A DNA stretch of 14,776 nt from JAJZMF01 sp035702845 (GTDB lineage: Bacteria > Actinomycetota > Acidimicrobiia > Acidimicrobiales > Palsa-688). The DNA lies in contig DASSZK010000241.1 of the NCBI GenBank assembly GCA_035702845.1, forward strand, positions 1 through 14,776. Reading direction: 5' to 3'. Every line of letters starts with the position of its first letter. Positions within the stretch are counted from its first letter, which is position 1. A program made the translations under genes and the position numbers. Of the stretch, positions 6,969 to 13,408 are shown piece by piece. The notes under the pieces are model-generated. The model was not told where the DNA came from, searched no databases, and saw nothing but the letters and a program-made list of their open reading frames with translations.

Positions 6969-7589
6969 CTACGAAAGTTTTTTTATACGACGCGCGATGA
7001 AAGTGTCTACAACTTCCAGCGCCTCTCGCTGGCCTTCGAGGAAGCACAGGTGGGCGGCCCATTTGCCCTCGCCGAGCGGGTAAGCCATTACCACCCGGCA
7101 CGCGATGGCGACAGTGTCGCCGGCCTCGAAGCTGACTTCCAGGGTGTCGCCCGTGCTGACCTGGAACCCGCCTTCGATCTTCATCCCGCCTCTGGACAGG
7201 TCCACTACCCGCATCTGGTGTGCCTTGCCCCGCCTCGAGGCGTGAGCTCGCCGGACCTCTGCTTGCACGCCCGCCTCGACGCGGTGAGCGACACGGCGCT
7301 GGACGAAGACTGGCGGCCCGAGCAGCTCCACTTCCGCGCGCTCATTGCGGGGCTCGCCGCTCATGGCGCACGCCCAGTAAAAAATCCCGTCGTTGCGGGG
7401 CATGAACATCTCGAGCGGTGCCCCGGCGTGCACGTCTGCCTCGGGGAGGGGATCGAGTAGGTCGAGGACCACCGATGCGTCGGATAGGGACACCACGACC
7501 GCTACGCAGGTGCCGGCTTCGGGGAACTCCAGGCTGACCCTTGTGCCTGGCTCCATGGGGCTGGCCTGTCGCTGCTCGGTCTGTGTCAC
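6969..7589 (-). CDS. PilZ-domain c-di-GMP-binding protein (copy B)
   Basis: A 206-residue paralogue of the neighbouring PilZ protein with the same order: an N-terminal beta region at about 14-92 and a PilZ domain at about 96-202. The binding residues are present as R99-x3-R103 (QRRVAHR) and D130-x-S132-x2-G135 (DLSRGG). Shared segments such as RVVMAYP and the VQRR junction show that the two are duplicates. I keep the GTG at 7589; an ATG at 7556 (residue 12) would also leave the domains whole and neither has a strong ribosome binding site. The start lies 18 bp after the stop of the SufR-like regulator gene, so the two are probably co-transcribed, tying a c-di-GMP receptor to an Fe-S-responsive regulator. 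The C-terminus is basic (RRIKKLS) and encoded across a seven-A run. Confidence 0.87.
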   Translation of the reverse strand: MTQTEQRQASPMEPGTRVSLEFPEAGTCVAVVVSLSDASVVLDLLDPLPEADVHAGAPLEMFMPRNDGIFYWACAMSGEPRNERAEVELLGPPVFVQRRVAHRVEAGVQAEVRRAHASRRGKAHQMRVVDLSRGGMKIEGGFQVSTGDTLEVSFEAGDTVAIACRVVMAYPLGEGKWAAHLCFLEGQREALEVVDTFIARRIKKLS

Positions 7590-7607
7590 CCAGTGATCTT
7601 GCCGGGT

Positions 7608-8381
7608 CTAGGCCCCTGCGGGCAAGCAGGTCATGCAGGATTCGTCACCGTGGGCGCGCGAGGACCACTGGACGCCAGACAGGTCCGCCCTAGTGGCATC
7701 GCCGGCGTACAGGCTGCTCAGCATGCCTTTGACCATTCCCCTGTCCACGGCGCAGATGACCGGGTGGCGCGAGGCGGCGTCGAAAATGGGGCAGGCGTCT
7801 TTTATGAGAGCCACCAGCCTCCCCCTGCCTTCGGCATGAGCTTCGAACCCGTGTGCCGTGAGCGCGTCGGCCACGGCCTGCAGGGCGGTTCGCGAAGTTG
7901 TGAGGCTCTCCGCTCGCCCCAGCCGGGCGGCGAGCTTGGTGCCGTAGGCGAAGCCCACTCGCTCGGCCATCTCTTCGGCGGTGCTGGCGGGCAGGAGCGC
8001 CAGGGCTCCCTCGAGTAGGTCGAGCAGCAGGTCGTCGAGGTCGGCGGAGCGTTGCGCCGGTTCCAACAGCGGCGCCGGGCCGCTTGCCCGGTAGCGCTTG
8101 GACGGTCGACCCGCGCCACCTGCGATGGCGCGTGCGCTGGTTGCTTCCACGTAGCCGCCGGCGACGAGCTTGTCCAGGTGGTGGCGGGCGACGTTTGGGT
8201 GAAGCGAAAAGTGCTCAGCCACTTGGGAGGCCGTCACGCCGCCGGGCGTTTCCCGGACAAAGAGGTAGACCCGCCGGCGGGTGGGGTCGCCGAAGGCCGA
8301 TGTGACGGCGGCGACAAGGGCCGAGAAGTCGGCGTCGCGCGAGGCCCCGCTGGTCGGCTCCGTATGGGTCGACTGGGCCAC
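7608..8381 (-). CDS. SufR-like Fe-S-sensing winged-helix regulator
   Basis: A 257-residue ArsR/DeoR-type transcriptional regulator. The winged helix-turn-helix covers about residues 28-98: FGDPTRRRVYLF, the recognition region HPNVARHHLDKL, and the wing GRPSKRYR, which is characteristic of SufR relatives. The C-terminal half carries C197 and C210 with the x12 spacing I recall for SufR cluster ligands, then C249 and C252 as CMTC near the end. It is therefore predicted to bind an Fe-S cluster and to change DNA binding when the cluster is lost. The frame is open to 8741, but that extension is antisense to mrp. I chose the GTG at 8381; a TTG at 8387 with GAGGG just upstream is also possible. It is divergent from the Mrp-type ATPase gene, whose Fe-S role makes it a plausible target. 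A PilZ gene follows 18 bp downstream. Confidence 0.78.
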   Translation of the reverse strand: MAQSTHTEPTSGASRDADFSALVAAVTSAFGDPTRRRVYLFVRETPGGVTASQVAEHFSLHPNVARHHLDKLVAGGYVEATSARAIAGGAGRPSKRYRASGPAPLLEPAQRSADLDDLLLDLLEGALALLPASTAEEMAERVGFAYGTKLAARLGRAESLTTSRTALQAVADALTAHGFEAHAEGRGRLVALIKDACPIFDAASRHPVICAVDRGMVKGMLSSLYAGDATRADLSGVQWSSRAHGDESCMTCLPAGA

Positions 8382-8508
8382 GGGCAATCGTACCCTCGCC
8401 AAGGCCTGTCGACCGCCCGCCCTGAGCCCGCTAATCCCTCCGGGCGCGCCCCGGTTCGGGCGCGAGTGCGGGCACGGCAATTCCCTTCGTGAGGGGTACC
8501 GCCCTACC
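8382..8508. promoter_or_regulatory. Divergent promoter region, regulator / mrp
   Basis: A 127-bp spacer between the SufR-like regulator gene and the Mrp-type gene must hold both promoters. GAGGGG at about 8491-8496 lies roughly a dozen bases before the mrp ATG and may act as its ribosome binding site. CGGGCGCG-type repeats occur at about 8441-8464, but I cannot define a clean operator or -10/-35 boxes by eye. Confidence 0.45.
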
Positions 8509-9351
8509 ATGAAAGCTGTGGCAGGAACGCTCGGGCACGAAGAGGGTCGCGCCAACCCGTTTTCGACCGGGGAGTCACAGGCGCGGGTGATCGGCATCAG
8601 CTCCGGTAAGGGCGGCGTGGGCAAGTCGTCCGTGACCGTGAACCTGGCCGTGGCCCTGGCCCAGGCGGGACGCCGCGTTGGGCTTTTGGACGCCGACGTG
8701 TACGGCTTCTCCGTACCGGCGATGCTCGGACTGGACGCCAAGCCCGAGATGCGCGACGACCGGGTCGTGCCTCCGGAGGCCTACGGGGTCAAGGTCATTT
8801 CGATGGGCTTTTTCGTCCCCGACAACGAGCCGGTCATCTGGCGCGGCCCGATGTTGCACAAGGCCCTCGAGCAGTTCCTCACCGATGTCGACTGGGCCGA
8901 TCCCGAGTTCCTTCTCATAGACATGCCGCCAGGGACGGGCGACGTGGCCCTGTCCATGTCGCAGTACCTGCCGGCGTCAGAGGTCTACGTGGTCACGACC
9001 CCCCAGCCCGCCGCGCGGCGAGTTGCCCAGCGCAGCGCCTACATGGCCCGCAAGATGAACCTCCCGGTGCGCGGCGTTATAGAGAACATGAGCTGGTTCG
9101 CAGCGCCTGACGGCACCCGCTACGAGATCTTCGGCAGTGGTGGTGGCGCGCAGTTGGCGCACGAGCTCGGGGCCCCACTCCTCGGCCAAGTCCCCCTGGA
9201 GCCGGCTGTGCGAGAAGGCGGCGACGTGGGCCGGCCGGTCACTGTGGCGGCGCCCGAGTCGCCTGCAGCCCGGGCGTTCGTCGCCCTCGCCGAGGCGATC
9301 AGTGCTCTCGGCCGTAGCCGGGTCGTGCGCCAGGAGCTGCGCATCCGTTAG
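8509..9351 (+). CDS. mrp: Mrp/ApbC-family P-loop ATPase
   Basis: A 280-residue Mrp/NBP35-type ATPase. The deviant Walker A motif GKGGVGKS is at residues 33-40, followed by LLDADVYGFSVP at 59-70, the DMPPGTGDVALS switch at 138-149 and the IENMSWF segment at 191-197. Members of this family carry or insert Fe-S clusters in the cytosol. Two things are odd. The CxxC normally found after ENMS is replaced by APDG, and the whole protein contains no cysteine, so it cannot hold a cluster by the usual ligands. There is also no N-terminal DUF59/MIP18 domain. As I recall, actinobacterial Mrp proteins also lack the CxxC, so this may be a lineage trait. The frame opens at 8281, but the ATG at 8509 gives the family-like N-terminus and avoids overlap with the divergent regulator. 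Confidence 0.93.
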   Translation: MKAVAGTLGHEEGRANPFSTGESQARVIGISSGKGGVGKSSVTVNLAVALAQAGRRVGLLDADVYGFSVPAMLGLDAKPEMRDDRVVPPEAYGVKVISMGFFVPDNEPVIWRGPMLHKALEQFLTDVDWADPEFLLIDMPPGTGDVALSMSQYLPASEVYVVTTPQPAARRVAQRSAYMARKMNLPVRGVIENMSWFAAPDGTRYEIFGSGGGAQLAHELGAPLLGQVPLEPAVREGGDVGRPVTVAAPESPAARAFVALAEAISALGRSRVVRQELRIR

Positions 9352-9414
9352 CCGCACCCGTTAAACAGGGCAGGGCGCGCATCCGTTCCCGCTCGCCACT
9401 GCGAATATGGATGC

Positions 9415-10134
9415 GTGCAAGGGCAGCGACCAGGGGGAGACGAAAAGCCCGTCGGGCGCCGGGTCGTGCTTGCCATGTTCGGGCTCGGTGCCGCCGGGAC
9501 GCTGTTCGGAGCCCCGCTGTCGCGGGGTATCGCCAATTCCATTTCCTCCGGGGGCGGCGGGGGCGGTGGCTTGGCCGCCTTGGTGCCGGGGGGCGGCTCT
9601 TTCCGGTACTACACGGTCACGAGCGGGTTCCCCATCGAGCCGGCGGGCTACCGCCTCAAGGTCAGCGGGCTCGTACACAAAGAGCTCACCCTCAGCCTGG
9701 CCGACCTGAAGGCCATGCCCAGGACCAAGCTGGTAAAGCCTTTCCAATGCGTGACCGGATGGCGCGTCCCCGACGTCAGCTGGGCAGGCATCCGTTTGTC
9801 CGACCTCCTCGACGCTGCGGGCGTGGCCGGAGGCGCCAAGGCTTTGCGCTTCAAGTCATTTGACGGCATATACACCGAGAGCCTCACCCTCCAGCAAGCC
9901 CGCCTCCCCGATGTGCTGGTCGCCTACGAGATGTACCACGCACCGGTTACCCGGGAGCACGGCGGCCCGGTGCGCCTGTATGTGGCCCCTATGTACGGCT
10001 ACAAGTCCATCAAGTGGCTGTCGGAGATCTCGGTCGTGGACAGGGTCGAGCCCGGTTACTGGGAAAACTACGGTTACGACGTCGACGCCTGGGTTGGGCG
10101 CAGTAACGGCCGCAGCGATGCACCTATCTCCTGA
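9415..10134 (+). CDS. Molybdopterin-dependent oxidoreductase, sulfite oxidase fold, Tat-exported
   Basis: A 239-residue protein of the sulfite oxidase/MsrP (YedY) type. The molybdenum-ligating cysteine is C112 in FQCVTGW. Cofactor-pocket motifs include EHGGPVRLYVAPMYGYKSIK at about 181-200. The N-terminus is a twin-arginine signal: R15-R16 followed by a hydrophobic stretch VVLAMFGLGAAGTLFG, then a low-complexity Gly-rich linker (about 43-53), so the mature domain should fold in the cytosol and act outside the membrane. It is at the short end for the family and lacks the dimerisation domain of true sulfite oxidases. The GTG at 9415 is the only start that keeps the full signal peptide; no clear ribosome binding site is visible. 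It overlaps by 17 bases the cytochrome b gene, its presumed electron partner. The substrate is unknown. Confidence 0.9.
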   Translation: MQGQRPGGDEKPVGRRVVLAMFGLGAAGTLFGAPLSRGIANSISSGGGGGGGLAALVPGGGSFRYYTVTSGFPIEPAGYRLKVSGLVHKELTLSLADLKAMPRTKLVKPFQCVTGWRVPDVSWAGIRLSDLLDAAGVAGGAKALRFKSFDGIYTESLTLQQARLPDVLVAYEMYHAPVTREHGGPVRLYVAPMYGYKSIKWLSEISVVDRVEPGYWENYGYDVDAWVGRSNGRSDAPIS

Positions 10135-10852
10135 AGCCCCTCCTCAAGCCGCCGGTCCTGAAGCCGCCGGTCCTGAATTCGCCTGTCCTGAAGCCGCCGG
10201 TCCTGTCGTACGTTTTGACCGTGTGCAAAGGACGGCTCATTGGGCCACCGCTGTCCTGTTCCTGGTGCTCATATTCACAGGAGCCGCCCTTTACGTCCCG
10301 GCCCTGGTGGGCCTCGTCGGGCGCCGCGTCCTGGTGACCGACATCCACGTGTACTGCGGTTTGGCATTGCCTTTGCCTTTACTGGTGAGCCTGGCGGGCC
10401 CATGGGGCCGGGCCTTGCGCGAAGATCTCGGCCGTCTCAACCGCTGGTCCCAGGATGACGGCATCTGGTTGTCGACCCTTTTGCACCGGGGGCGCCGTGC
10501 GCTGTTGCGCCCTCGGGTAGGCAAGTTCAATGCCGGCCAAAAACTCAACGCGGCATTTACGGGCGGCGTAATTGTCGTGATGTTGGCCACCGGTTCGGTC
10601 ATGCACTGGGACCAGCACTTCCCGCTTTCCTGGCGTACCGGTGCGACTTTTGTCCACGACTTGACGGCCTACTTACTGGTGGTAGCCGTTGCCGGCCACA
10701 TCGTCATGGCCTTGGTTCACCCGGCGGCGCTGCGCTCAATGATCACCGGCAAGGTCAGCCACGGGTGGGCGAGATTGCATGCCCCCGCTTGGCACGACGA
10801 GATCAGTGCTGGCGTACCGGTAGCTTCGCCGGGTCCCAGCCGAGAAGCCTGA
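10118..10852 (+). CDS. Cytochrome b561 / formate dehydrogenase gamma-like membrane subunit
   Basis: A 244-residue di-haem cytochrome b-type membrane protein. Four hydrophobic helices are at about 43-60, 77-94, 146-164 and 180-200. Histidines suited to haem ligation are H41, H77, H180 and H194, and the GKFNAGQKLNA segment at 135-145 is typical of formate dehydrogenase gamma subunits. It should pass electrons between the quinone pool and the exported molybdoenzyme encoded just upstream. The ATG at 10118 lies inside the end of that gene, a 17-base overlap that implies coupled translation. The first 30 residues are a low-complexity repeat of PEAAG, absent from typical members. The 3' end overlaps the convergent dGTPase-like gene by 50 bp. 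Family is clear; the exact redox reaction is not. Confidence 0.88.
   Translation: MHLSPEAPPQAAGPEAAGPEFACPEAAGPVVRFDRVQRTAHWATAVLFLVLIFTGAALYVPALVGLVGRRVLVTDIHVYCGLALPLPLLVSLAGPWGRALREDLGRLNRWSQDDGIWLSTLLHRGRRALLRPRVGKFNAGQKLNAAFTGGVIVVMLATGSVMHWDQHFPLSWRTGATFVHDLTAYLLVVAVAGHIVMALVHPAALRSMITGKVSHGWARLHAPAWHDEISAGVPVASPGPSREA
10142..10201 (+). repeat. 15-bp tandem repeat coding PEAAG
   Basis: Four successive 15-bp units begin at 10142, 10157, 10172 and 10187. The second and fourth are identical (CCTGAAGCCGCCGGT), the first differs at one base and the third at several. A 12-bp partial unit precedes them. In the cytochrome b frame they encode an Ala/Pro/Glu-rich cytoplasmic N-terminal tail. Because the unit is a multiple of three, copy number can change without breaking the frame. 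Confidence 0.85.
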
Positions 10853-11912
10853 CTGCGGTGTCGAACGCGTAAGCGTCCGTCATCCCGCCCACATAAGTGA
10901 TCGCCCGGCAGACGCGCTCCGGCGCGGGTAAGCGCTCGGCGGGCAGGGCCAGGGGAGCCTCGGCAGCGCCGGGAGGCAAACGCGAAGGGCTCTCGCAGTA
11001 GTAGTCCACCAGGGCTCTGAGCACGGCGATCACGGCGTCACCTTGGGCCACCGAGCTCGGCCGGGTGTAGATGTGCTCGTAGTTGAACGCCCTCAGCGCC
11101 GCCAGGGCGCCGGCAAAGGGCTGGCGCATACCGATGTGCCCGGTGGTCACTATGCAGTCCACCAGCTCGCCTACGAACGCCCGCAGCTGCTCGCTACGAC
11201 GGCGGCCCACCACACCCGACACGTCGTCAGGCAGTTGGGACACATCGACGATCCCGGCGCTCGCAGCGTCCTCCAGGTCGTGCGCGCAGTAAGCACAGCG
11301 GTCGGCCCAGCTGACCACCGCTCCCTCCGGCGTGCGCGGGCTGGGTAGCGACCAGCTGTGGTTGCGGATGCCGTCAACGGTCTCCTGGCACAGGTTGAGC
11401 GGTGCCAGGACGACCTCGGCTCCCCATATGGCGTGGTTGTACCCGCCCTCCAGGTAGGGGGCGAACGCCTCCTCGCTGGCGTGGCCACCCGGGCCGTGCC
11501 CACAGTCGTGGCCGAGAGCGATCGCCTCGGTCAACGCCACGTTGAGCCCGGTCGCCCGCGCCACGGCGGTAGCCACCTGTGCCACCTCGAGCGCGTGGGT
11601 GAGGCGGGTGCGCTGGTGGTCCTTGGGGAACACGAACACCTGGGTCTTGCCCGCCAGCCGGCGGAAAGCACTCGAGTGCAGCACCCGGTCCCTGTCGCGC
11701 TCGAAGCAGGTCCGAAGGGGGTCTGGGTCCTCGGGGCGTGCCCGCGCGCCGGCACCACTGGAGAGCGTGGCCCCGGCGACCAGGAGGCTCGCCTCGGCGT
11801 TCTCCCTCGCCTGGCGGTCCATTGCCCGCAAGGGGAGGTTGTCGCCGACGACGACCCGGGCCCCATCGCCGTGTGCCAGCACGGGCCCCGCCTCGAGGAT
11901 CGTCCCCGACAT
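10803..11912 (-). CDS. dgt: dGTPase-like HD-domain triphosphohydrolase
   Basis: A 369-residue HD-superfamily protein of the deoxyguanosinetriphosphate triphosphohydrolase family, which hydrolyses dNTPs to nucleoside and tripolyphosphate. Signatures are the family block PDPLRTCFERDRDRVLHSSAFRRL (about 63-86), H106 in RLTHALEV, the metal-binding H135-D136 in GHDCGHGPGGH (135-144), and D212 in AHDLEDA. The usual GHDLGH reads GHDCGH here, a mild change. The frame is open to 12203, but the ATG at 11912 has GGAAGG about seven bases upstream and lies outside the divergent gene; an ATG at 11822 is a second choice. The family usually has a C-terminal extension ending near residue 380-500, so this is a short form. 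Its tail overlaps the convergent cytochrome b gene by 50 bp. Substrate range is not readable. Confidence 0.88.
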   Translation of the reverse strand: MSGTILEAGPVLAHGDGARVVVGDNLPLRAMDRQARENAEASLLVAGATLSSGAGARARPEDPDPLRTCFERDRDRVLHSSAFRRLAGKTQVFVFPKDHQRTRLTHALEVAQVATAVARATGLNVALTEAIALGHDCGHGPGGHASEEAFAPYLEGGYNHAIWGAEVVLAPLNLCQETVDGIRNHSWSLPSPRTPEGAVVSWADRCAYCAHDLEDAASAGIVDVSQLPDDVSGVVGRRRSEQLRAFVGELVDCIVTTGHIGMRQPFAGALAALRAFNYEHIYTRPSSVAQGDAVIAVLRALVDYYCESPSRLPPGAAEAPLALPAERLPAPERVCRAITYVGGMTDAYAFDTAVRLLGWDPAKLPVRQH

Positions 11913-11963
11913 GGTCGCCTTCCATGCCGCCTCGCGGGCGCTCTCAGGAGCTCTCACCGCGTC

Positions 11964-11989
11964 TACGGTAGTGACCTCCGGTGACCGTA
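11964..11989. promoter_or_regulatory. Inverted repeat in the dGTPase / DUF3107 divergent spacer
   Basis: TACGGT (11964-11969) and ACCGTA (11984-11989) are perfect inverted copies with centres 20 bp apart, about two helical turns, in the 121-bp spacer between the dGTPase-like gene and the DUF3107 gene. Inside it TGACC is repeated directly. The position suits an operator serving both promoters. TAACAT overlapping the right arm (11987-11992) could be a plus-strand -10 box. No regulator is identified. Confidence 0.4.
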
Positions 11990-12033
11990 ACATGGCCCGC
12001 GAGCCTGACCGAGACCCAATAGGAGAAAAGCGC

Positions 12034-12270
12034 ATGGACGTCCGTATCGGAATAACGCAGGCGCCCAGAGAGATCGAGGTGGAGCTGGCCGACACCAGCG
12101 CCGACGAGCTGGCGGCCAAGGTCGAGGCTGCTGTCACCAAGGGCTCTGGCATGCTTTGGCTCACCGACAAGCGGGGGAGAAGGGTGGGCGTCCCCGCGGC
12201 CAAGCTCGCCTACATCGAGCTTGACAGTGGTGCGGAGACAAGGCGCGTCGGTTTCGGCGCTGCTGTGTGA
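12034..12270 (+). CDS. DUF3107 family small protein
   Basis: A 78-residue protein matching the actinobacterial DUF3107 family: MDVRIGITQAPREIEVEL at the start, a short helix with SADELAAKVEAA, then WLTDKRGRRVGVPAAKLAYI and the terminal RRVGFG. It is full length for the family, has no membrane segment, and contains no cysteine or catalytic motif. Its function is unknown; the related mycobacterial protein is a small conserved cytosolic protein. The start is well supported by AGGAGAAA about ten bases before the ATG. It is the first gene of the plus-strand series leading to the two Get3/ArsA-like ATPases, 109 bp ahead of the first, though whether they share a transcript is not shown by the sequence. 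It is divergent from the dGTPase-like gene. Confidence 0.9.
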   Translation: MDVRIGITQAPREIEVELADTSADELAAKVEAAVTKGSGMLWLTDKRGRRVGVPAAKLAYIELDSGAETRRVGFGAAV

Positions 12271-12379
12271 CCAAACCCGCCACGGCACCGCGCCCTGACG
12301 GGGCTCTTAGCTGCCCCGCCTGGCGGCAGGCTCGAGCCCGGCCCCGCCTTGGTGCCGGTGCCGGGACAGGACGGCCGCC

Positions 12380-13330
12380 TTGGTCCATCTTTTAGACCGC
12401 AAGCTCCTTTTCGTCACGGGCAAGGGTGGTGTCGGCAAGACGGCAGTGGCCGCCGGCTTGGCGTTGCTCGCTGCAGGCAAAGGCAAACGCACCCTGGTGT
12501 GCGAGGTCGACGCCAAAGGCGACCTGGCGTCGGCGTTCGAAACCGGCCCGACCCAGTTCCAAGAACGGGAGGTGCTCCAGGGGCTGTGGGCCATGTCCAT
12601 GGACTCCGAAGCGTCCTTGCGCCAGTACCTCTCGCTGCAGCTGCGATTGCCGCGAGCCGCCGTAGCCGGTCCCGTCGCCCGGATGTTCGACTTCGTCGCC
12701 TCGGCCGCACCGGGTGTGCGCGAGATCGTCACCGTCGGCAAGCTGTGCTGGGAGGTCCGTGAGCGTCACTACGACATCGTGGTTGTCGACGCTGTTGCCA
12801 CGGGCCACATCGTCGGCCAATTGGCCGCACCTCAGGCAATAAACAAATTGGTGCAGGTGGGCCTCGTGCGCCAGCAAACGGGGTGGATGCTCGACATCCT
12901 CTCCAACCCGGCCACCACCGGGGCCGTCATCGTCGCCACCCCCGAGGAGATGCCCGTCACCGAGACGATAGAGCTCATGGACAGGCTCAAAACCGAGACC
13001 ACGGTCGACCTGGCGGCCATCGTGGTGAACCGGGTCCTGCCCGAGCTGTTCGCCAGCCGCGAGGAGCAGGTGTTCGAGGCGCTTGGGGATGCGACTGCCC
13101 GTTCTGTCCTGGGCACCGAGCTCGACGGGCCGCCCGAGCCCCTGCTGGAGGCGGCACGGCTCATGGTGCGGACCCGGCGCTCACGGGCCGCCCACCTCGA
13201 GCGCCTCCGCTCCGCAGTGATGGCCGGCGGCCCCGAACTGCTCTACGTGCCCTACCTTTTCCTGCGCTCGTACGGCCTGCGCTCGACTCGCCAGGTGGCA
13301 GCCGCCCTGGCTGCCGAATTGGAGAACTGA
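12380..13330 (+). CDS. Get3/ArsA-like ATPase, subunit A
   Basis: A 316-residue member of the ArsA/Get3 branch of the SIMIBI P-loop ATPases. Walker A is GKGGVGKT at residues 14-21, with the signature lysine K15 and the catalytic K20. The second switch is VVVDAVATGHIVGQL at about 133-147, a variant of the DTAPTGH motif. Actinobacteria typically encode two such proteins side by side; the mycobacterial pair Rv3679-Rv3680 (BagA/BagB, as I recall) forms a complex implicated in glycerol and nitric oxide tolerance. It lacks the arsenite-binding cysteine triad of true ArsA, so arsenic transport is unlikely. The TTG at 12380 is the only start upstream of the P-loop that fits, with a weak ribosome binding site. 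A paralogue follows after a repeat-rich 69-bp spacer. Confidence 0.87.
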   Translation: MVHLLDRKLLFVTGKGGVGKTAVAAGLALLAAGKGKRTLVCEVDAKGDLASAFETGPTQFQEREVLQGLWAMSMDSEASLRQYLSLQLRLPRAAVAGPVARMFDFVASAAPGVREIVTVGKLCWEVRERHYDIVVVDAVATGHIVGQLAAPQAINKLVQVGLVRQQTGWMLDILSNPATTGAVIVATPEEMPVTETIELMDRLKTETTVDLAAIVVNRVLPELFASREEQVFEALGDATARSVLGTELDGPPEPLLEAARLMVRTRRSRAAHLERLRSAVMAGGPELLYVPYLFLRSYGLRSTRQVAAALAAELEN

Positions 13331-13342
13331 GGCCGGAGCCCA

Positions 13343-13375
13343 GTGAGCGAAAACCAGGGAGCCAAGGAACTGTGA
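13343..13375 (+). CDS. Possible 10-residue minicistron
   Basis: GTG at 13343 opens a ten-codon frame, MSENQGAKEL, ending at TGA 13373-13375. GGAG precedes the GTG by about four bases. Its stop overlaps the next GTG (13372) as GTGA. The peptide itself is probably unimportant; the frame may serve to carry ribosomes into the following starts. No direct evidence of translation. Confidence 0.35.
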   Translation: MSENQGAKEL

Positions 13376-13408
13376 GCCCGGAACTGTGAGCCCGGAACTG
13401 TGAGCCCG
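13367..13408 (+). repeat. 14-bp perfect triplication with three GTG starts
   Basis: GAACTGTGAGCCCG occurs three times without change, at 13367-13380, 13381-13394 and 13395-13408. Each unit contains GTG, and because 14 is not a multiple of three these fall in three different frames (13372, 13386, 13400). The first two read MSPEL then TGA, with each TGA overlapping the next GTG. The third is the start of the second ATPase gene. The result is a chain of stop-start overlaps between the two ATPase genes. Confidence 0.9.

Noticed and set aside
6977..6986. A-run followed by C on the minus strand, resembling an A AAA AAC frameshift site near the end of the copy B PilZ gene
   Set aside because: The reading frame divides it as AAA AAA C, not A AAA AAC, and the stop codon lies two codons further on, so a programmed frameshift is not supported.
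8281..8508. Upstream extension of the mrp frame to 8281
   Set aside because: It would overlap the regulator's helix-turn-helix region on the other strand and encodes no DUF59 domain.
8382..8741. Upstream extension of the regulator frame to 8741
   Set aside because: It is antisense to the conserved mrp N-terminus and P-loop and its residues resemble no domain; the family-like sequence begins at about 8381.
11358..11984. Long plus-strand frame antisense to the dGTPase-like gene
   Set aside because: The opposite strand carries a full set of HD-domain motifs; this frame has none and starts without a ribosome binding site.
12296..12320. GGGGC/GCCCC hairpin after the DUF3107 gene as an intrinsic terminator
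   Set aside because: No T-run follows and short GC stems are common in this DNA.
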